The notes under the pieces were generated by a model. It made no database searches. It saw only the letters and a program-made list of their open reading frames with translations, and was not told where the DNA came from. Positions 60,800 through 64,000 of a stretch of 64,000 bases of DNA are shown here, one piece after another. Source of the stretch: JAKACA01 sp049510975 (GTDB lineage Bacteria > Actinomycetota > Acidimicrobiia > Acidimicrobiales > Bog-793); assembly GCA_049510975.1 (NCBI GenBank), contig JBEKYM010000018.1, positions 1 to 64,000 of the forward strand, read 5' to 3'. The position numbers and the translations under genes were made by a program. Each line of letters opens with the position of its first letter. The stretch's first letter is position 1.

Positions 60800-61813
60800 A
60801 TGCAGGCACGAACGATGGTGTGGCGCGGGCTGGCGGTAGTGCTCGCAACAGCGGCATCGGGCACGGTCATGACGGCGACGTCGGCGGCAAGTGCTCAGGT
60901 GCGTATCACTCCTGGGCCGACGATCTCCGACTTCACGGCGACCCCGTCACAGCTGAAGGACACGGGCGGCAGCGTCCGGCTGACGGCGAAGACGACCGGC
61001 GCCACGAAATGTGCCATCAGCTCGAACACGGCCATCAAGGGGCTCCCGACGACGATCGTGTGCCCGGGTGGGCACCCCGGCATCACCGTCACGGTCCCTG
61101 GTAACACCGGTTCCACGGTGAAGTCGATCTCGTTCACGATGAAGGCGGAAGCCGCCAACGGCGCCTATGCGGCCGCCACGTTGTACGTCCACGTGCTGCC
61201 GCCGGCGGCGCAGATCACTTCGTGGACCGCCAGCACCTCGACGCTGTCGGCTGCGGGCGGGAACGTCACGCTGACCGGCAAAGTCACCCGCGCCCTCACG
61301 TGCGTCATCACCGCCAGCCCGAACAACGTGAAGGGCCTGCCGGTGTCGGTGCCCTGCACGAGCGGCACGGTCCAAAAGACCGTGAGCCTGCCGGCGGCGA
61401 CGAGCGGCACGACGAACAGCTGGAACTTCGCCCTCACCGCTGCGGGCCTCGGGGGAGGGGCGCCGACGCACGTGCTGACGGTGTCGGTCAAGGGCAAGGC
61501 ACCGTCGGTGACGGCCTTCTCCGTCTCGCCCACGTCACTGCCCTCGAGCGGGGGCACCGTGACCATCTCGATCACGGTGGCGGACGCGTACCAGTGCGGT
61601 TTCGGGTACGGGTGGAGCGGGGGGAGCGACCCGATCGGCTCGTCGCTGCCGCACACGATCTCGTGCGCGTCGGGGACCTACACCTACAAGGTGCCCTTCG
61701 CGGCGGACACCACCAAGTCGGCGGATACGGTCGTCTTCACAGCTCTCGTCGTCTCCGGCGGCGGCACCGTCACGCCGAAGCAGACGCCGACGGTCGTCGA
61801 GGCCGCCAGCTGA
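60800..61813 (+). CDS. Secreted protein with three Ig-like Cys-containing repeats
   Basis: The 337-residue protein has a Sec signal peptide (basic start, then GLAVVLATAASGTVM, cleavage probably after TSAASA). It then has three repeats of about 90 residues beginning ISDFTATPSQL, ITSWTASTSTL and VTAFSVSPTSL. Each has a conserved GG-x-V-x-(L/I) strand and two cysteines, the second within a P-C-x-(G/S)-G or SCASG turn, suggesting one disulfide per repeat. No catalytic motif was seen, so it is probably a surface or exported adhesin-like protein. ATG 60800 is chosen for its GAGGGG ribosome site; GTG 60785 is upstream in frame. It interrupts the lipid-degradation cluster. Confidence 0.8.
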   Translation: MQARTMVWRGLAVVLATAASGTVMTATSAASAQVRITPGPTISDFTATPSQLKDTGGSVRLTAKTTGATKCAISSNTAIKGLPTTIVCPGGHPGITVTVPGNTGSTVKSISFTMKAEAANGAYAAATLYVHVLPPAAQITSWTASTSTLSAAGGNVTLTGKVTRALTCVITASPNNVKGLPVSVPCTSGTVQKTVSLPAATSGTTNSWNFALTAAGLGGGAPTHVLTVSVKGKAPSVTAFSVSPTSLPSSGGTVTISITVADAYQCGFGYGWSGGSDPIGSSLPHTISCASGTYTYKVPFAADTTKSADTVVFTALVVSGGGTVTPKQTPTVVEAAS

Positions 61814-61839
61814 GCCTGCGTTCAGGCCGCCGCGGCCCC

Positions 61840-61859
61840 GCCGCCATCTCAGTGGCGGC
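61840..61859 (+). terminator. Hairpin after the secreted protein gene
   Basis: gccgcca-tctcag-tggcggc is a 7-bp perfect stem with a 6-nt loop, 26 nt after the stop and directly before operator C. Confidence 0.5.
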
Positions 61860-61860
61860 A

Positions 61861-61880
61861 AACAAGAACATGTTCTAGTT
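61861..61880. promoter_or_regulatory. KstR-like operator, site C (upstream of thiolase genes)
   Basis: aacaagaacatgttctagtt has arms matching at 9 of 10 positions. It precedes the thiolase-fold genes by about 85 bp, and its right end, TAGTTTTCTTCTC, matches the site B flank (TAGTTTTCTCCC), so the promoter layout is copied. Confidence 0.7.
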
Positions 61881-61934
61881 TTCTTCTCGCCTGGGCCGCC
61901 GCCGCCGGCCGCGGCCGAGGGGAGGAGACCGGAC

Positions 61935-61967
61935 GTGATCGATCAAGACGCCGCCAGCGCCCGATGA
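61935..61967 (+). CDS. Possible 10-codon leader ORF coupled to the thiolase start
   Basis: GTG 61935 has a strong ribosome site (gaggggaggag) about 8 nt upstream and encodes VIDQDAASAR. Its TGA overlaps the thiolase ATG 61964 as ATGA. The thiolase itself has no Shine-Dalgarno, so the mini-ORF may load ribosomes for it by coupling. Whether it is translated is unproven. Confidence 0.35.
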   Translation: MIDQDAASAR

Positions 61968-63049
61968 GCCGCGACGTCGCCGTCGTCGCTTTCGCCCAGA
62001 CGCCGATGGTGCGCCGGGTGGAGGACGCGAACGAAGTCGAGCTCGTGATGCCGGTCGTGACCGAGGTCCTCGAGGCCACCGGCTTGTCGATCGCCGAGAT
62101 CGGCGTGACCGTCTCGGGCTCGACGGACTACCTCATGGGGGTGCCGTTCAGCTTCGTGGGAGCGCTCGACGCCGTCGGCGCCTGGCCGCCGATCGAGGAG
62201 AGCCACGTCGAGATGGACGGCGCTTGGGCCCTCTACGAAGCCTGGGTACGGCTCCAGCTCGGCGACATCGACACGGCGCTCGTCTACTGCTTCGGGAAGT
62301 CCTCCCCGAGCGCCTCCCTCGCCGAGCTGCTGAGCATCCAACTCGACCCCTACGTCATGGCGCCCCTGTGGCCGGACGCCGTCTCGATGGCTGCACTGCA
62401 AGCTCGCGCCGGGCTCGACGCCGGCGCCTACACCGAGGCGGACATGGCCGCCGTCGCCGCCCGCAGCCGCAACGCCGCCGGCACGAACGCCTTCGCCCAA
62501 GTGAGGAGCTCGCCGCCGGTCGACGCCCTCCTCGACGAGCCGTACCTCGTCGCCCCCCTGCGTCGTCACGACTGCCCGCCCGTGAGCGACGGGTCTGCGG
62601 CCGTCATCCTTGCGGCCGGCGACGCCGCCCGGCGCCTCGTTGCGCGGCCCGCATGGATACGCGGCATCGACCACCGCATGGACACCCATGCGATCGGCGC
62701 CCGCGACCTTGCGACCTCGCCGTCGACGGTGGCAGCTGCCCGTGGCGCCGGCGCCTTCGGGCCGGCGCCGGCGGACCCGCCCGTCGCCGCCGTCGACGTC
62801 GCCGAGCTGCACGCCCCGTTCACGCACCAGGAGCTCATCTTGCGATCCGCCCTCGGCCTCGGCGACGACGTCTCGGTCAACCCGTCCGGGGGGGCGCTCG
62901 CCGCCAACGCTCTCATGGTCGCCGGCCTCGTGCGCATCGGCGAAGCCGCCAGCCGGATCTGGGCGGGGGAGGCCGACCGCGCCCTCGCCCATGCCACCTC
63001 CGGCCCGTGCCTCCAGCAGAACCTCGTCTGTGTGTTGGAGGGTGAGTGA
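61964..63049 (+). CDS. Thiolase-fold protein (lipid-transfer/SCP2-thiolase type), degenerate nucleophile site
   Basis: The 361-residue protein has a thiolase fold: MSRDVAVVAFAQTP at the start, HDCPPVSDGSAAVILA, DVAELHAPFTHQELI (His region), VNPSGGALAANALMVAGL (the NPxGG block) and TSGPCLQQN near the end. The N-terminal segment where the acylated Cys should sit lacks it (FGKSSPSASLAELLS). Such proteins pair with a second thiolase-like chain and a DUF35 protein; Ltp2-type partners act as aldolases on sterol-CoA side chains. It overlaps the next thiolase by one base (TGATG). Confidence 0.8.
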   Translation: MSRDVAVVAFAQTPMVRRVEDANEVELVMPVVTEVLEATGLSIAEIGVTVSGSTDYLMGVPFSFVGALDAVGAWPPIEESHVEMDGAWALYEAWVRLQLGDIDTALVYCFGKSSPSASLAELLSIQLDPYVMAPLWPDAVSMAALQARAGLDAGAYTEADMAAVAARSRNAAGTNAFAQVRSSPPVDALLDEPYLVAPLRRHDCPPVSDGSAAVILAAGDAARRLVARPAWIRGIDHRMDTHAIGARDLATSPSTVAAARGAGAFGPAPADPPVAAVDVAELHAPFTHQELILRSALGLGDDVSVNPSGGALAANALMVAGLVRIGEAASRIWAGEADRALAHATSGPCLQQNLVCVLEGE

Positions 63050-64000
63050 TGGCGAACGCCTGTGCAGTCGTCGGAGTCGGCCAGACCCGCCACGCCGCCC
63101 GCCGCGACGACGTCTCCATCGCGGGCCTCGTGCGGGAAGCGGCCGAGCGTGCCCTCGAGGACGCCGGCATGGACTGGGCCGACATCGACGCCGTCGTGCT
63201 CGGCAAGGCGCCGGACTTCTTCGAAGGCGTCATGATGCCGGAGCTCTATCTGGCGGCCGCCCTCGGCGCCGTCGGCAAGCCGATGATCCGGGTGCACACG
63301 GCCGGCTCGGTCGGCGGCTCCACGGCGCTCGTCGCCGCCAACCTCGTGCGCGGTGGCATCCACTCACGCGTGCTCACGGTCGCCTTCGAGAAACAGTCCG
63401 ACGCCGACGCCATGTGGGCCCTCTCCTCGCCCCAGCCCTTCTCGCCCCCGCTTCTGGCCGGGGCCGGCGGTTACTTCGCTCCCCTCATCCGCGCCTACAT
63501 GCGGCGATCGGCGGCGCCGTCGCACATCGGCATGCTCGTGGCGGTGAAGGACCGCCAGCAGGCGCTCCTCAACCCGTACGCCCACCTGCACATGCCCGGC
63601 ATCAACCTCGAGATGGTCGAGCAGTCGCCCATGCTCTGGGATCCGATCCGCTACCTCGAGACCTGCCCGTCCTCGGACGGGGCGTGTGCCATGGTGCTCG
63701 CCGACGCCCCGACGGCTCGTTCGGTGGCGACCTCGGAAGCTGCCGGCGGGCGGCCGCCGGCGTGGATCCACGGAGCTGCCATGCGCAGCGAGCCGACGAT
63801 GTTCGCCGGTCGCGACCAGGTGGACCCGCGGGCCTCGCGCGACTGCGTCGCCGACGTGTACCGCCAGGCGGGCATCACCGACCCGATCAACGAGATCGAC
63901 TGTGCCGAGGTGTACGTGCCGTTCTCGTGGTTCGAGCCGATGTGGCTGGAATCGCTTGGTTTCTCGGCCGATGGGGAGGGGTGGAAGCTGACCGAGGCGG
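63049..64000 (+). CDS. Thiolase-fold protein (second of the pair), 3' end outside window
   Basis: The frame is open from ATG 63049 to the window end, 317 codons. It begins MANACAVVGVGQTRHAARRD, then RALEDAGMDWADIDAVVLGK, VHTAGSVGGSTALVAANLV, SSDGACAMVLADAP and EIDCAEVYVPFSWFEP. These are thiolase/SCP2 blocks. The block around the usual nucleophile reads AGSVGGS with no Cys. The C-terminal His and Cys blocks lie off the edge. With the preceding thiolase and the DUF35 protein it probably forms one complex in acyl-CoA or sterol degradation. Confidence 0.85.
   Translation, partial: MANACAVVGVGQTRHAARRDDVSIAGLVREAAERALEDAGMDWADIDAVVLGKAPDFFEGVMMPELYLAAALGAVGKPMIRVHTAGSVGGSTALVAANLVRGGIHSRVLTVAFEKQSDADAMWALSSPQPFSPPLLAGAGGYFAPLIRAYMRRSAAPSHIGMLVAVKDRQQALLNPYAHLHMPGINLEMVEQSPMLWDPIRYLETCPSSDGACAMVLADAPTARSVATSEAAGGRPPAWIHGAAMRSEPTMFAGRDQVDPRASRDCVADVYRQAGITDPINEIDCAEVYVPFSWFEPMWLESLGFSADGEGWKLTEA

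Overview
The window is chromosomal DNA from a high-GC (roughly 70%) actinobacterium. The signs are frequent GTG starts, dense operons joined by 4-bp ATGA/GTGA overlaps, a REP13E12-type HNH fragment, a BldD-like regulator, a dnaJ2-hrcA pair and an AddAB-like nuclease-helicase. The gene content would suit an Acidimicrobiia-like lineage, but that is an inference; there is no rRNA in the window. I see no tRNA, rRNA or CRISPR. One insertion sequence, with its two transposase frames, is the only clear mobile element.

Layout. 1-265: 3' end of an HNH endonuclease. 308-7319 (minus): a coupled operon, methyltransferase-hutH-hutU-hutF-hutI, for histidine catabolism through formiminoglutamate deiminase; hutG is not here. 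7413-12111 (plus): a large FtsX-type ABC permease with two different ATPases. 12155-13773: an IS3-like element. 13824-21804 (plus): AddB-like nuclease, AddA-like helicase-nuclease and a D12-class adenine methylase, translationally coupled. 21823-27507: a GT-C-like membrane protein, a DinG-like helicase and a Rieske fusion protein.

27566-39148 (minus): a long housekeeping block with era, a CNNM/CBS protein, ybeY, phoH-like, a HIT protein, a small HTH protein, hemW, a BldD-like c-di-GMP-type regulator, rsmE, dnaJ, hrcA and lepA. rpsT diverges from lepA behind a long inverted repeat. 40618-55217 is rich in signalling: three GGDEF proteins, one of them an 1803-residue Ser/Thr kinase-ATPase-GAF-GGDEF chain. 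Between them lie a GH18 protein, a PIN/TRAM protein and three-subunit transhydrogenase (pntAA-pntAB-pntB).

55646-64000 carries acyl-CoA metabolism: a methylmalonyl-CoA mutase catalytic subunit, a Nudix hydrolase, a TetR regulator, an acyl-CoA dehydrogenase, a double DUF35/OB-fold protein, a secreted three-repeat protein and two thiolase-fold proteins (the last cut by the window end). Three near-identical palindromes resembling KstR operators lie at the tetR start, between the acyl-CoA dehydrogenase and DUF35 genes, and upstream of the first thiolase. They suggest a small local regulon for sterol or lipid degradation.

Two themes run through the window. First, many operon-head genes have a TAnnnT hexamer 5-9 nt before the start codon, the layout expected of leaderless transcripts. 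Second, many conserved proteins carry simple-sequence expansions (Ser-Ser-Gly, Ala-Ser, Gly-rich) at their ends or in loops.
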